Assembly: GCA_947652855.1 (NCBI GenBank)
Contig: CANTEO010000017.1
Span: 1 to 42,308 of the forward strand
DNA length: 42,308 nucleotides
Direction of reading: 5' to 3'
Source of the DNA: an uncultured Roseburia sp.
GTDB lineage: Bacteria > Bacillota > Clostridia > Lachnospirales > Lachnospiraceae
Shown: positions 32,319 to 40,655 of the stretch, one piece after another
How the letters are laid out: the number at the start of each line of letters is the position of its first letter
How positions within the stretch are numbered: the stretch's first letter is position 1
Notes under the pieces: model-generated
Database searches by the model: none
What the model saw: only the letters and a program-made list of their open reading frames with translations
What the model was told of the DNA's origin: nothing
Translations under genes and position numbers: made by a program

Positions 32319-35300
32319 ATGAAAAAACGCAATGCAGCCACTGTCATTGCGCTGACGGCGACACTGCTCCTGCAGCCATTCGGCATCGACGGATTGCAGG
32401 CTGACGCGGCTGCGCAGCGCATGGTGGCAGACACAGACTTAAGCGAAACGGACGTGGCGGAGCCAGACGCATGGGGAGCCACGCCAAATGAAGCGCAGCG
32501 CTATTATCAGACCAGGGGCCTTTCCGCTTTTTGCCACTTCGGCCCAAACACATTCCAGAATGTGGAGTGGGGAGAGAATTACGGGGACACCCCTCCATCG
32601 GAGCTGTTTACGTTAAGCCAGGACTTTGACGCCGATACGATTGTCAAAACGATAAAAGACGCCGGCTTTTCCAGGCTTCTGATTACGGCAAAACACCACG
32701 ACGGCTTCTGTATCTGGGCGTCAGAATACACCGATTATGACATTTCCAGCACAAACTACAAAAACGGCAAAGGCGACATCTTAGAGGAAATCTCAGACGC
32801 CTGCACCAAGTACAACCTGGACATGGGCCTTTACCTCTCCCCTTGGGACATCCACGAAGACCGCTATGGCTGTTACGGCGACTCCAAGGAAGGGGATTAT
32901 AATGAGCTTTACACAAATGAAATACGGGAAATCTGCACTGCAAAAAAAGAAGACGGCTCTTATAAGTATGGAAACAACAACCCAAACCGCAGGACGGAGC
33001 GCTTTGTCGAATGGTGGATGGACGGCGCCACCGGAAGCGGCTCGTCATTCCAAACCTATGACTGGCCGGCGATTTTTAAGGCTATCCGGGACACAAACCC
33101 AAACTGCCAGATTTTCGGCACGCACAAAGCCGGCGTTACGGAAGACGGCGTAAAGCTTGGGGGAACCGGAGGCATCCACTGGATCGGCAATGAAGACGGA
33201 TATGCGCACGACGAGACCTGGTCGAAAATCAACGCAGGAGAAAATTTCGAAGATCTTAGAAAGGACGGCTACATCAAAGGGCTTGCGGATGGCAACACCT
33301 GGAGCGTCCCGGAGTGCGACACAAAAATGCTTAGCAGCGGATGGTTTTGGAGCCAATCAAAGCAAAACTCCCTGCGCTCGATGTCCAACCTGGCTGACAT
33401 CTATTTCCGATCTGTCGGCCACGGCGCTACGCTGCTGTTAAATGTCTCGCCAAACACAGACGGAACGCTGGACGAGAACCAAAAACAGCGCGTCCTTGAC
33501 TTCGGGCAGGAAGTAAGGGACTCGTTTGCCAATGACCTCACGAAGAACGCAGGCGTCACCGCATCCGCCACCTCCGTATGGGGCAATTCCAAAGCTTACT
33601 CCCCCACAAATGTGCTGGACGCCATTCCAGAGGGCGAGACATATGACGAAACCTATTGGGCGGCGGCCGACGGTGAGACGACGGGAACTCTTGAGATTCG
33701 GTTTCCTAACCCCGTGACATTCAACGCTGTCTCCATTGAAGAATATATCCCAAAAGGCCAGAAAATCTCCTCCTTCTCTGTGGAATGCCAAAGCAAGGGC
33801 CTTTGGAAGCCATTCGCCCAAGGAGCGACTATCGGCTCAAAACGCCTTTGCCGGGGAACGGAAGTTACGGCAGACGCCATCCGCATTCAAATCTTAGACG
33901 CAAAAAGCGTCCCCATGATCTCTAATGTAGGCGTTTTCCAAACGACCGACGCCTTCTCGTTAGGAGAAGCCGCTGAGGAAGTCCCGACGAACCTAAAGCG
34001 CATTCCCACCTCCCAATTTCAGCTGAAAGGAGAATGGGGAAATGACGAGCTTCCTGACGGGACAAAAGGGAACTGGTCCAACCTAGAGAAAAAAGGAGTG
34101 GCAGAATTTACCTTCACCGGAACAAAGGCATGGATTTACGGCACGAAAGACCCGGGCCATGGAACCATGAACGTCTCTATAGACGGCAAAGAGGCTGTAG
34201 AAGTGGACACCAAGGGCTCTGTGAGGAAGCTCGCGACGCATCTTTACACAACGCCTGACCTAGACTACGGCGAGCATACCGTGCGCATGGAAATTACAAA
34301 AAGCGCCGTAGGCCTTGCCTGGGCGGATTATCAGGACGGCTCCGGCATTTTCGAGATGGCTTTGGATATCTACGATGTCCTGGAATCGGAAAGCGTCAAT
34401 GTAAAAATCGTAAGAAGGCTTGGAAGCAAAGGCGAGGCGGCCGTGACCTACTCGACTCCTTCCGGCGGCGCAGAGCAGGGCGTAAATTATGTATATCAAA
34501 ACAAAGAAATTCGTTTTGCAGATGGAGAGACGGAGAAAGAAATCACGCTCCAGACGACGTACAGCCCAAACATCGCAGACGGCCTTACATTCTATTTTAC
34601 AATAGACAGCGTGGAGGGCGCGTCACTTGGCACGAACCGATCCAGCGTTATTGTCATTTCGGACAAGGATTATGCCGCCAATACGAAGCAGGACATGACA
34701 GAAACGGTAACAGAGGCCAATTCCTATCTAACAGAAGGGCAGGGCGCCTATTCCGCTTCTGCCTGGCAGTCTTTCCAGGCCGCCCTGGATGCCGCGAAAA
34801 AAGCGCAGGAAGACCCCGCCACAAAGCCTTCCGTCTTAGCGGAGCTTCAAAAAGAATTGGAAAAGGCAATCTCCTTATTGGCGAAACAAAAGCTAAGCGC
34901 ATATGTATCAGGCCTAAACGTATTGTATGAAGCCGGGCCTGCAAATTACACAAAAGAAAGCTGGACGGCGTTTCAAGCGGCGTTTCTGGCGGCAAAAAGC
35001 CCAAAAGACGACGCGACGCTGGATGAGCTGAACGCTCTGCTCAAAAACCTGGAGCTGGCGCAATCCAAATTGGCCCCGTCGCAGCCGCCCACACTGGCGG
35101 CCCCGGCAATTACGAAGCTCCAAAGCTCCTTGCAAGGCGTAAAGCTTACGTTCGCCGCCTCCGAAAACAGCGCCTCATACGAGATATACCGTGCGCAGGG
35201 AAAGGGCCAGCCAGTGAAAATCGGCGATGCGAACGGCACATCGTTTACAGATCAAAAGCCGGTCGGCGGCAAAAAGCTCACCTATATGGTAAAAGCCATT

Positions 35301-35636
35301 TCCAACGACGAAAAAAGCTTTGCGTCCAGCGGCTTTGGAGACTCAAAATCCGTCACCTTGCCAACTGCCGCCAAAAAAATCACAGCAAAGGCGGCGACGA
35401 AAGGCGTCCTCATTACGGTTTGGCCTGCAAAGAAGATCACAAAATATGTCCTTCTTCGAAGCTCATCGAAAAACGGCCCATACAAAAAGCTGAAAACCTT
35501 TACCATGAAAAAGAAAATGAATATTACCGATAAAACCGCAAAACGAGGCAAAAAATATTTTTACCGAATCATTTCCGTTAAGGGAAAGGCATATAGCCCT
35601 GCCAAAACCTCAAAAAGAGCGCTCTGTAAAAAATAA
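32319..35636 (+). CDS. Secreted multidomain alpha-L-fucosidase (GH29)
   Basis: Exported glycoside hydrolase that releases L-fucose from host or dietary glycans. A signal peptide (residues 1-~30) is followed by the GH29 barrel (~60-405), with GLSAFCHFGPNTF, ITAKHHDGFCIW and LYLSPWD blocks and the likely nucleophile Asp in EWWMDG at about 236. Next come an F5/8-type carbohydrate-binding module (~407-540), a second binding-like module (~565-680), a Calx-beta-like domain (~685-778), two FIVAR repeats (~794-930) and two fibronectin-like modules to residue 1105. There is no LPXTG anchor. Length is two to three times that of minimal GH29 enzymes. It has its own promoter and terminator. Substrate linkage is not readable, but the binding modules suggest mucin-type glycans (inference). 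Confidence 0.93.
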   Translation: MKKRNAATVIALTATLLLQPFGIDGLQADAAAQRMVADTDLSETDVAEPDAWGATPNEAQRYYQTRGLSAFCHFGPNTFQNVEWGENYGDTPPSELFTLSQDFDADTIVKTIKDAGFSRLLITAKHHDGFCIWASEYTDYDISSTNYKNGKGDILEEISDACTKYNLDMGLYLSPWDIHEDRYGCYGDSKEGDYNELYTNEIREICTAKKEDGSYKYGNNNPNRRTERFVEWWMDGATGSGSSFQTYDWPAIFKAIRDTNPNCQIFGTHKAGVTEDGVKLGGTGGIHWIGNEDGYAHDETWSKINAGENFEDLRKDGYIKGLADGNTWSVPECDTKMLSSGWFWSQSKQNSLRSMSNLADIYFRSVGHGATLLLNVSPNTDGTLDENQKQRVLDFGQEVRDSFANDLTKNAGVTASATSVWGNSKAYSPTNVLDAIPEGETYDETYWAAADGETTGTLEIRFPNPVTFNAVSIEEYIPKGQKISSFSVECQSKGLWKPFAQGATIGSKRLCRGTEVTADAIRIQILDAKSVPMISNVGVFQTTDAFSLGEAAEEVPTNLKRIPTSQFQLKGEWGNDELPDGTKGNWSNLEKKGVAEFTFTGTKAWIYGTKDPGHGTMNVSIDGKEAVEVDTKGSVRKLATHLYTTPDLDYGEHTVRMEITKSAVGLAWADYQDGSGIFEMALDIYDVLESESVNVKIVRRLGSKGEAAVTYSTPSGGAEQGVNYVYQNKEIRFADGETEKEITLQTTYSPNIADGLTFYFTIDSVEGASLGTNRSSVIVISDKDYAANTKQDMTETVTEANSYLTEGQGAYSASAWQSFQAALDAAKKAQEDPATKPSVLAELQKELEKAISLLAKQKLSAYVSGLNVLYEAGPANYTKESWTAFQAAFLAAKSPKDDATLDELNALLKNLELAQSKLAPSQPPTLAAPAITKLQSSLQGVKLTFAASENSASYEIYRAQGKGQPVKIGDANGTSFTDQKPVGGKKLTYMVKAISNDEKSFASSGFGDSKSVTLPTAAKKITAKAATKGVLITVWPAKKITKYVLLRSSSKNGPYKKLKTFTMKKKMNITDKTAKRGKKYFYRIISVKGKAYSPAKTSKRALCKK

Positions 35637-35646
35637 GCGGAAAAGA

Positions 35647-35686
35647 CGCCCCTGGCACACAGGCAAGATGTGCCAAGGGCGCTTTT
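35647..35686 (+). terminator. Terminator of the fucosidase gene
   Basis: A 13-bp stem with one mismatch (35647-35659 with 35669-35681) is followed by CTTTTAT. It lies 10 bases after the stop and touches the end of the convergent PAP2 gene. Confidence 0.8.
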
Positions 35687-36179
35687 ATATCCAAAAATAC
35701 AAAGAGCCGCACAAAATTCCAAGCGCGGCGCCTGCCGCCACATCTTTTGGAAAATGCACCCCTCCTGCCACCCGCACATATGCAAGCAACAGTCCCAATA
35801 CGCCCACAGCGGCTCCAATTGGCCGGCAAATCCAAAAAAATGTCATCCCAATGACAAAGACCGAAAACACATGGCGGCTTGGGAACGATTTCCCCACCGT
35901 CTCTTTTTCAATTAACGGCTCGATGCCCAACGACTCATACGGCCTTGGCGCAGAAAATGCCTTTCGAAAAAAAGAGAGTCCCAAAAAAGAAGCCCCGGGG
36001 ACGCAAACACAGAAGAAAAGCTCTGTGAATCGCCTGCTTAAAAAAAGAAGGACCAATAATAGCGGATACGAGACAAACACCGCCCTTGTGATCCCCTTAT
36101 CTATGGCGCGTAAAACCGCCCGTCCGCCCTTACGTTTTCGAAACGGCGCCGACCACCGTTCATACTGCTCTTTTGTCAT
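35685..36179 (-). CDS. PAP2 family membrane phosphatase
   Basis: Integral membrane acid phosphatase of the PAP2 family, which dephosphorylates lipid phosphates such as phosphatidate or undecaprenyl pyrophosphate. The three-part active site is visible: a KAFSAPRP form of K-x6-RP at about residue 95, PSRH at about 125 and RVAGGVHFPKDV at about 150 (catalytic His). Several hydrophobic segments surround it. The frame reaches 36251, but GGGGGAG before the ATG at 36179 (MTKEQYERW) makes 164 residues the likely form. Members with this fold also act in glycan or antibiotic-peptide metabolism, so the substrate is undetermined. It is single, with convergent and same-strand neighbours that are unrelated. 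Confidence 0.88.
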   Translation of the reverse strand: MTKEQYERWSAPFRKRKGGRAVLRAIDKGITRAVFVSYPLLLVLLFLSRRFTELFFCVCVPGASFLGLSFFRKAFSAPRPYESLGIEPLIEKETVGKSFPSRHVFSVFVIGMTFFWICRPIGAAVGVLGLLLAYVRVAGGVHFPKDVAAGAALGILCGSLYFWI

Positions 36180-36289
36180 TTCCACTCCCCCTTTGCACTG
36201 CTTTAAAAAAGTATACCATAAACAGCGCAAAATAGTAAAACAGCCTTCCAAAAGAATAAAGCGGATATGCCCGCCTCCACTCCAAAAAA

Positions 36290-36339
36290 GGGGAGCTGTC
36301 GCTCCGGCATTTTCTTGCCTTCACGACAGCTTCCCTTTT
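36290..36339 (-). terminator. Terminator of the Asn/Gly-rich lipoprotein gene
   Basis: GGGGAGCTGTCG (36290-36301) pairs with CGACAGCTTCCC (36324-36335) over 12 positions, including one G-T. Six T follow on the minus strand and four T on the plus strand, so it can work both ways. Confidence 0.75.
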
Positions 36340-36370
36340 CCGTCAAATTAAATACACCCGCTTTTTTCCC

Positions 36371-36844
36371 TTATCTGGCCCCTGAGCCTGTCGTATTTCC
36401 ATTTACGCCAGACGTAGCGCTGCCTTTTCCGGTTCCACTGCCCGTTCCTGTCCCGCTGCCGTTGTCCCCGTCATTTTCTTTGGTGTTTGTTGCTTTGTCC
36501 TTCTTGTTGCCTTTTCCGGCGCCATTGCCTGTCCCGGCTCCGTTACCCGTCCCAGTTCCATTGTCAGTCCCGGTTCCGTTGTCAGTCCCGTTGTCAACTG
36601 CATCTTCCATGTCATTGCCAAGATCCTCGGCTCCGTCCACAATCGCGTCTCCGGTATTCTCTACCGCATCCTCCATGTCATCGACGGCATTCCCGCCGTT
36701 TGTGCCATTGTCCGCGGCGGAATCGTTTGATTGATTGTCATTTTTGTCGTTGTCTGTCATGTCTTTGCTGTTGCCGCAAGCTGCCAAAGCAAACACAGAA
36801 ACGCTCATTACACAGCACAGCAGCCATTTTCTAAAATGTTTCAT
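36371..36844 (-). CDS. Asp/Asn/Gly/Thr-rich lipoprotein
   Basis: Predicted lipoprotein of 157 residues. The N-terminus MKHFRKWLLCCVMSVSVFAL ends in a lipobox (LAAC) whose Cys would be lipidated, tethering the protein to the outer face of the membrane. The rest is low-complexity: acidic and Asn-rich first (SKDMTDNDKND), with a short repeated helix-like DDMEDAVENTGD / NDMEDAVDNGTD motif, then Thr/Gly/Asn repeats (GTGTDNG, GNGAGTG) coded by short tandem DNA repeats near 36520-36600. An AGGAGG lies 12 bases before the ATG at 36844, a little far; the frame itself opens at 36901. I recognise no family. It may be a flexible cell-surface spacer. Confidence 0.65.
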   Translation of the reverse strand: MKHFRKWLLCCVMSVSVFALAACGNSKDMTDNDKNDNQSNDSAADNGTNGGNAVDDMEDAVENTGDAIVDGAEDLGNDMEDAVDNGTDNGTGTDNGTGTGNGAGTGNGAGKGNKKDKATNTKENDGDNGSGTGTGSGTGKGSATSGVNGNTTGSGAR

Positions 36845-36986
36845 GATGAAATGATTCCTCCTTTCCTGCTCCTGGAACTTAACGTGGCCCTGCTTATTCA
36901 AAACGGCGGCGCCACACGAAATTCCAGGAATAGTCTATGCAATTTTATTTTTTCTATACAGCCTGAAAAAACTGGTTAAAAAACAT

Positions 36987-37343
36987 CTAGGATTTCATCT
37001 TCGGCTCAAAAATCAAGCTCGCCAGATAGCCGAACACCAAAGCCGCGCAGATCCCAACCGCGCTCGCCTGAAACCCTCCCATGAATATCCCCAATACGCC
37101 ATTCTCCTGCACGGCCTCCTTTACGCCTTTCCAAAGCGTATTCCCAAAGCCAAGCAAAGGGACTGACGCTCCCGCACCTGCGTATTCTATGAGCGGCTGA
37201 TAAATCCCAACCGCCCCCAAAACTGCCCCGCTAACCACAAGCAATACCATGATCCTTCCAGGCAGCATTTTTGTCTTCTCCATTAAAATCTGAGCCAGGG
37301 CGCAGATGACGCCGCCAACCCAAAACGCATTGATATACTCCAT
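36987..37343 (-). CDS. spoVAE: Stage V sporulation protein AE (SpoVAE-type membrane protein)
   Basis: Part of the SpoVA channel that loads calcium-dipicolinate into the forespore and releases it in germination. The 118-residue protein has about four hydrophobic segments, as expected for SpoVAE/SpoVAEb, and the family blocks FWVGGVICALAQIL at the N-terminus, GASVPLLGFGN at about residue 60 and GGFQASAVGI at about 90. Its ATG shares one base with the spoVAD stop (TAATG), so translation is coupled. Expression in the forespore is expected from family knowledge. Length is normal. The usual third partner SpoVAC is not adjacent. Confidence 0.92.
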   Translation of the reverse strand: MEYINAFWVGGVICALAQILMEKTKMLPGRIMVLLVVSGAVLGAVGIYQPLIEYAGAGASVPLLGFGNTLWKGVKEAVQENGVLGIFMGGFQASAVGICAALVFGYLASLIFEPKMKS

Positions 37344-38377
37344 TATTCCGCCTCCTCATCCATATGCTCTATCACAACCGCATGAGCGATCCCAGGCACA
37401 TTCTGCCCTTCATTAAAGCTGACTGTCGACAAAAGCGCCCCGGTAGGCACAAACAAAATCCGCCTGCAGCCGCCGTCTGTCAGCCTGGGCAGATAATGCG
37501 CGCTAAGAGTGGCCGCAGAGCATCCGCATCCCGATCCGCCAGAGCCGGTTCCCTGCGTCTCCTTATCGAAAATCAAGATGCCGCAGTCTTCATGGACGCC
37601 TGAAATGTCAATTTTCTCTTTTTTTAATAAATCAATTAAAATCTCCTGCCCCACATACCCCAAATCCCCTGTCACAATCTTGTCATAGTCGCTAGGCCTT
37701 CTGCCAAAGTCCTCCAAATTTTGCTTAATGACATCCGCAGCAGCCGGAGCCATGGCCGCCCCCATGTTCATAGAATCCTTTATCCCCATATCTACGATCT
37801 TACCAGTGGTAATTCCGGTAATTCGTACGCTTGACCGCTTGCAGGACAGTAGAAAGGCCCCGCTCCCGGTGACTGTCCAGGTAGCCGACACGGGCCTTTG
37901 ATTGGCATACTCCAAGGGATAGCGAAACTGCTTCTCCGCACTGGCAAAATGACTGGAGGTAAGCGCCGCCACAGTCTTGGCATAACCGGCTCCCACGCAC
38001 ATCGAAGCCAAAGACAACGACTCTCCCGCCGTAGAGCATGCCCCATAAAGCCCAAACAACGGAATTTCATAATCCATCAGCCCAAAGGACGTCGCTATGT
38101 TCTGCCCCAGTAAATCGCCTGCAAACAGATACCTGACATCCTTCGGCTTCATGCCGGCCTTTCCCATAGCAAGCGCAAGCGCCTCTTTTTGCAATGCGCT
38201 CTCCGCCTGCTCCCAGGTATCCTCTCCAAATTTATCATCGTCGCAGATCATGTCAAACGCTTCTCCAAGCGGCCCTTCGCCTTCTTTCTTCCCTACTACG
38301 GAAGCGCTGGAGGCCACATAGACATCCCGCGGAAAAATAACGCTCTGTTCCCCAACAGAAAAAGTTTCTTTTGCCAT
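37343..38377 (-). CDS. spoVAD: Stage V sporulation protein AD
   Basis: Soluble thiolase-fold subunit of the SpoVA channel that binds dipicolinic acid. The 344-residue protein has the family N-terminus ETFSVGEQSVIF, the DVRYLFAGDLLGQ block at about residue 84, the GLYGACSTAGESL thiolase-like loop at about 112 and SSHFASAEKQFRYP at about 142. Upstream in-frame codons reach 38431, but the ATG at 38377 (MAKETFS) fits homologues and follows a GGAG about 11 bases upstream. It heads a two-gene spoVAD-spoVAE unit. The region upstream holds a terminator hairpin and an unrelated chemotaxis gene, so spoVAC is not beside it. Confidence 0.94.
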   Translation of the reverse strand: MAKETFSVGEQSVIFPRDVYVASSASVVGKKEGEGPLGEAFDMICDDDKFGEDTWEQAESALQKEALALAMGKAGMKPKDVRYLFAGDLLGQNIATSFGLMDYEIPLFGLYGACSTAGESLSLASMCVGAGYAKTVAALTSSHFASAEKQFRYPLEYANQRPVSATWTVTGSGAFLLSCKRSSVRITGITTGKIVDMGIKDSMNMGAAMAPAAADVIKQNLEDFGRRPSDYDKIVTGDLGYVGQEILIDLLKKEKIDISGVHEDCGILIFDKETQGTGSGGSGCGCSAATLSAHYLPRLTDGGCRRILFVPTGALLSTVSFNEGQNVPGIAHAVVIEHMDEEAE

Positions 38378-38441
38378 CGCACATACCGCTCCTATCAAAT
38401 TATTTTTAAAGTCAGTATGGCTCCTTCCCAATTATTTTATG

Positions 38442-38478
38442 CACAAAAAGGATCCTGTTATACAGGATCCTTTTTGTG
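38442..38478 (-). terminator. Terminator between the chemotaxis gene and spoVAD
   Basis: A perfect 16-bp stem (CACAAAAAGGATCCTG, 38442-38457, with its complement at 38463-38478) around a TTATA loop. It lies about 75 bases downstream of the chemotaxis receptor stop and just before the spoVAD leader, so it separates the two units. Confidence 0.8.
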
Positions 38479-38553
38479 TGAGCCTTTCAGGCTTATTAAA
38501 TATGCCATATCTCCCTAACCAAGGGCTTATGTACTTAAATTAAAATTTGAATA

Positions 38554-40275
38554 TTACTCTTCCATCAGCACAAACTGCCCTACCAAATTATCCAATGTAG
38601 CTGCCTGCGCAGACAATTCCTGACTGGTCGCCGAGGTCTCTTCAGCCGCCGCTGAATTGTTCTGCACAACCTCCGAGATCTGGCTTACGCCCTGCTCAGC
38701 CTGACGGATCGACTGGCTCTGATCCCCAATCATGATGCTTAGCTTCTTGGAAACATCCGCAACCTGCTTGATGCCGTCCACAACGGCCTCAATAGAGCCG
38801 GACGCGCTTTCAACCGCGCCATTGCCCACTTCAATCTCCTGAAGGGATCCTTCAATCAGCTCCCTGGTGTCAACTGCGGCTTTTGCGCTCTGCTCCGCAA
38901 GCTGACGGATCTGATCCGCGACAACTGCGAATCCACGGCCTGCCTCGCCCGCCCTGGCCGCTTCTATCGAAGCGTTCAAAGACAGGAGGTTCGTCTGTGA
39001 GGCGATGGACTCAATTTCAGAAATAATATTCCCAATCTTCGTGGAAGTGTCGTCAATCTTCTTCATAGCGTTCACTACCGTATTCATGCCTTCTAAGCTG
39101 TTATCCGCCTCGTCCGCATATTTCTGCGCCTGCTCATAGGAAATTTCCGCATTCTCCGCGCTCCGTTCCATCGCCTCCGTAATGCTTACGATTGTCGCCT
39201 GCAGCTCCTCGACTGCCCCTGCCTGGTCTGTCGCACCCTCAGCAAGGCTCTGCGCCGACTCTGAAAGGTTCGTGGAGCCCGCGGAAACCTGATTCGAAGC
39301 TTCTCCAATGGAGCGCAGCGTCTCATTCATCTGATCCCTTAAGCCGCGCATCGCCTCCACAAGCTTCGCAAAATCGCCTGTGTACCGATCAACGACAGCG
39401 GACCGAACAGCATAGTTCCCTCCTGACATCTCGCCCAGGACAACGCCAATGTCGCCAATCAGCTCATTCAGCGTATCCGACATCTCTTTCGCCTCGTTCA
39501 CCATGTCCGCCACTTCATCATTTACGGAAACTTCAGGGAATGGGCTGGAAAAATCACCCGCCGCCAACAGCTTTAAGCGCTCTCCCAGCTCTTCCAATGG
39601 CTTAGAGATCCCTATTGCGATCTTCTTGCCAATCTTTGTAGAAGCCATCATCGCAGCCACAATCGCCGCAAGGATCAGCACAGTCAACGCAATCGTCAGC
39701 ATCCGAAGCGTGCCAGAAAGGCTGTTTCCTTCCGACACCTTCACGGATAAAAGCTGCTCCAGCTTCAAGTAGATGCTGTTGTATTTCCCTGCAAGCTCAT
39801 TCAAAGCAATGTCCTGAGCCTGCTTGCAAAGCGACCTGTCCGTCGTCGCGCCCAGATTAATGACCTGTTCGTCCAAAGCCCAGTAAGCGTCCAATTCCTG
39901 AGAAATCTCATCATATGTCTTTCTGCCGTCCTCCGACACAACCGTGTTCTCCACAATCGCAAAATACTCTTCAAACGCCGCCTTGCTCTCATCGTGCTGC
40001 TCCACGACATCCGCGATTGCGCCCGCGTCATCGTACCCAATCGCCGCACGCAGCGCCGACCTGGTATCTGCAAACGTAAACAACGCCTGACCGATATCGC
40101 CCTGCGCAAAGCCAAAATTCTTAAGCGCATATGAATATCTGCTGGCTAAGACAAGCATCGCGATCAGCCCCACAACCGCCGCCACCGCAGAAATTGCCGA
40201 AACCATTCGAAATGATTTCGTAAGCCTTTGTTCAATTTTTTCCCTGTTTTTCATTTTCTCCTTTTCCTCCGTCAT
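38554..40275 (-). CDS. Methyl-accepting chemotaxis protein
   Basis: Transmembrane chemoreceptor that signals through CheW and CheA. Residues ~24-46 form the first membrane helix, and ~47-195 an all-helical extracytoplasmic sensor, probably a four-helix bundle. The second membrane helix is at ~196-218 and a HAMP region at about 219-275 (ISKPLEELGERL). A long coiled signalling domain ends at residue 573 and contains the highly conserved tip ASQTNLLSLNASIEAARAGE and FAVVADQIRQLA. The ligand is unknown, and no che or flagellar genes lie nearby. An alternative ATG at 40254 (MKNREK) has purine-rich GGAGG sequence before it and may be the true start. It is transcribed from a promoter about 160 bases upstream. 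Confidence 0.94.
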   Translation of the reverse strand: MTEEKEKMKNREKIEQRLTKSFRMVSAISAVAAVVGLIAMLVLASRYSYALKNFGFAQGDIGQALFTFADTRSALRAAIGYDDAGAIADVVEQHDESKAAFEEYFAIVENTVVSEDGRKTYDEISQELDAYWALDEQVINLGATTDRSLCKQAQDIALNELAGKYNSIYLKLEQLLSVKVSEGNSLSGTLRMLTIALTVLILAAIVAAMMASTKIGKKIAIGISKPLEELGERLKLLAAGDFSSPFPEVSVNDEVADMVNEAKEMSDTLNELIGDIGVVLGEMSGGNYAVRSAVVDRYTGDFAKLVEAMRGLRDQMNETLRSIGEASNQVSAGSTNLSESAQSLAEGATDQAGAVEELQATIVSITEAMERSAENAEISYEQAQKYADEADNSLEGMNTVVNAMKKIDDTSTKIGNIISEIESIASQTNLLSLNASIEAARAGEAGRGFAVVADQIRQLAEQSAKAAVDTRELIEGSLQEIEVGNGAVESASGSIEAVVDGIKQVADVSKKLSIMIGDQSQSIRQAEQGVSQISEVVQNNSAAAEETSATSQELSAQAATLDNLVGQFVLMEE

Positions 40276-40432
40276 GATTCTCTGCTTACATACCCCTTAC
40301 TCAATGGAACTGCTACATGGCAAAACAACCTCAATAATCACTCTATTCCAAAACCCACCCCAAAATACAGCTTTCTCAAAGAAATCATGCACCTATGTAC
40401 CATTCTATCCTCATAAGTTCAGCGTTAATCTC

Positions 40433-40461
40433 ATTATAATACTTTTACTTCAATTATACAA
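40433..40461 (-). promoter_or_regulatory. Promoter of the chemotaxis receptor gene
   Basis: Minus strand TTGTAT (40456-40461), a 17-base spacer and a perfect TATAAT (40433-40438). It is a vegetative-type promoter, with no sign of the flagellar sigma-D motif often used by such genes. Confidence 0.65.
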
Positions 40462-40513
40462 TAACTTTTCTTTCTCCCGCAAATGAAAATTGTCCCAATT
40501 TCCGGCTTAAACG

Positions 40514-40539
40514 CGACAAAAAACAGGCCGCCTCCAGCC
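40514..40539 (-). terminator. Weak candidate terminator downstream of ilvE
   Basis: On the minus strand GGCTG pairs with CGGCC around a four-base loop, then TGTTTTTTG follows. It is a short 5-bp stem about 120 bases after the ilvE stop. Confidence 0.3.
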
Positions 40540-40655
40540 CGCAAAGGAACGTATGTCCCTTCATGCGCCAAAGGCAGCCTATGCGCTTATAATTAAGACG
40601 CCAAAAGAATCCGTTGACAAAAAATCTGCGCACTCAAAAGGCCAGCGCCTATATT

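Larger units (their letters stand above)
40276..40655. other. Intergenic region between the chemotaxis gene and ilvE
   Basis: About 380 bases. It holds the chemotaxis promoter (40433-40461), an AT-rich leader of ~150 bases and, nearer ilvE, a candidate ilvE terminator. I looked for a c-di-GMP riboswitch in the leader, as clostridial chemotaxis genes often have one, but its conserved bases are not evident. No credible gene is seen. Confidence 0.5.

Noticed and set aside
35668..36351. 227-residue plus-strand open frame
   Set aside because: It overlaps the PAP2 gene in antisense and lacks a start site; PAP2 motifs are clear on the other strand.
40276..40432. c-di-GMP riboswitch in the chemotaxis leader
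   Set aside because: The conserved bases of the GEMM family are not visible.
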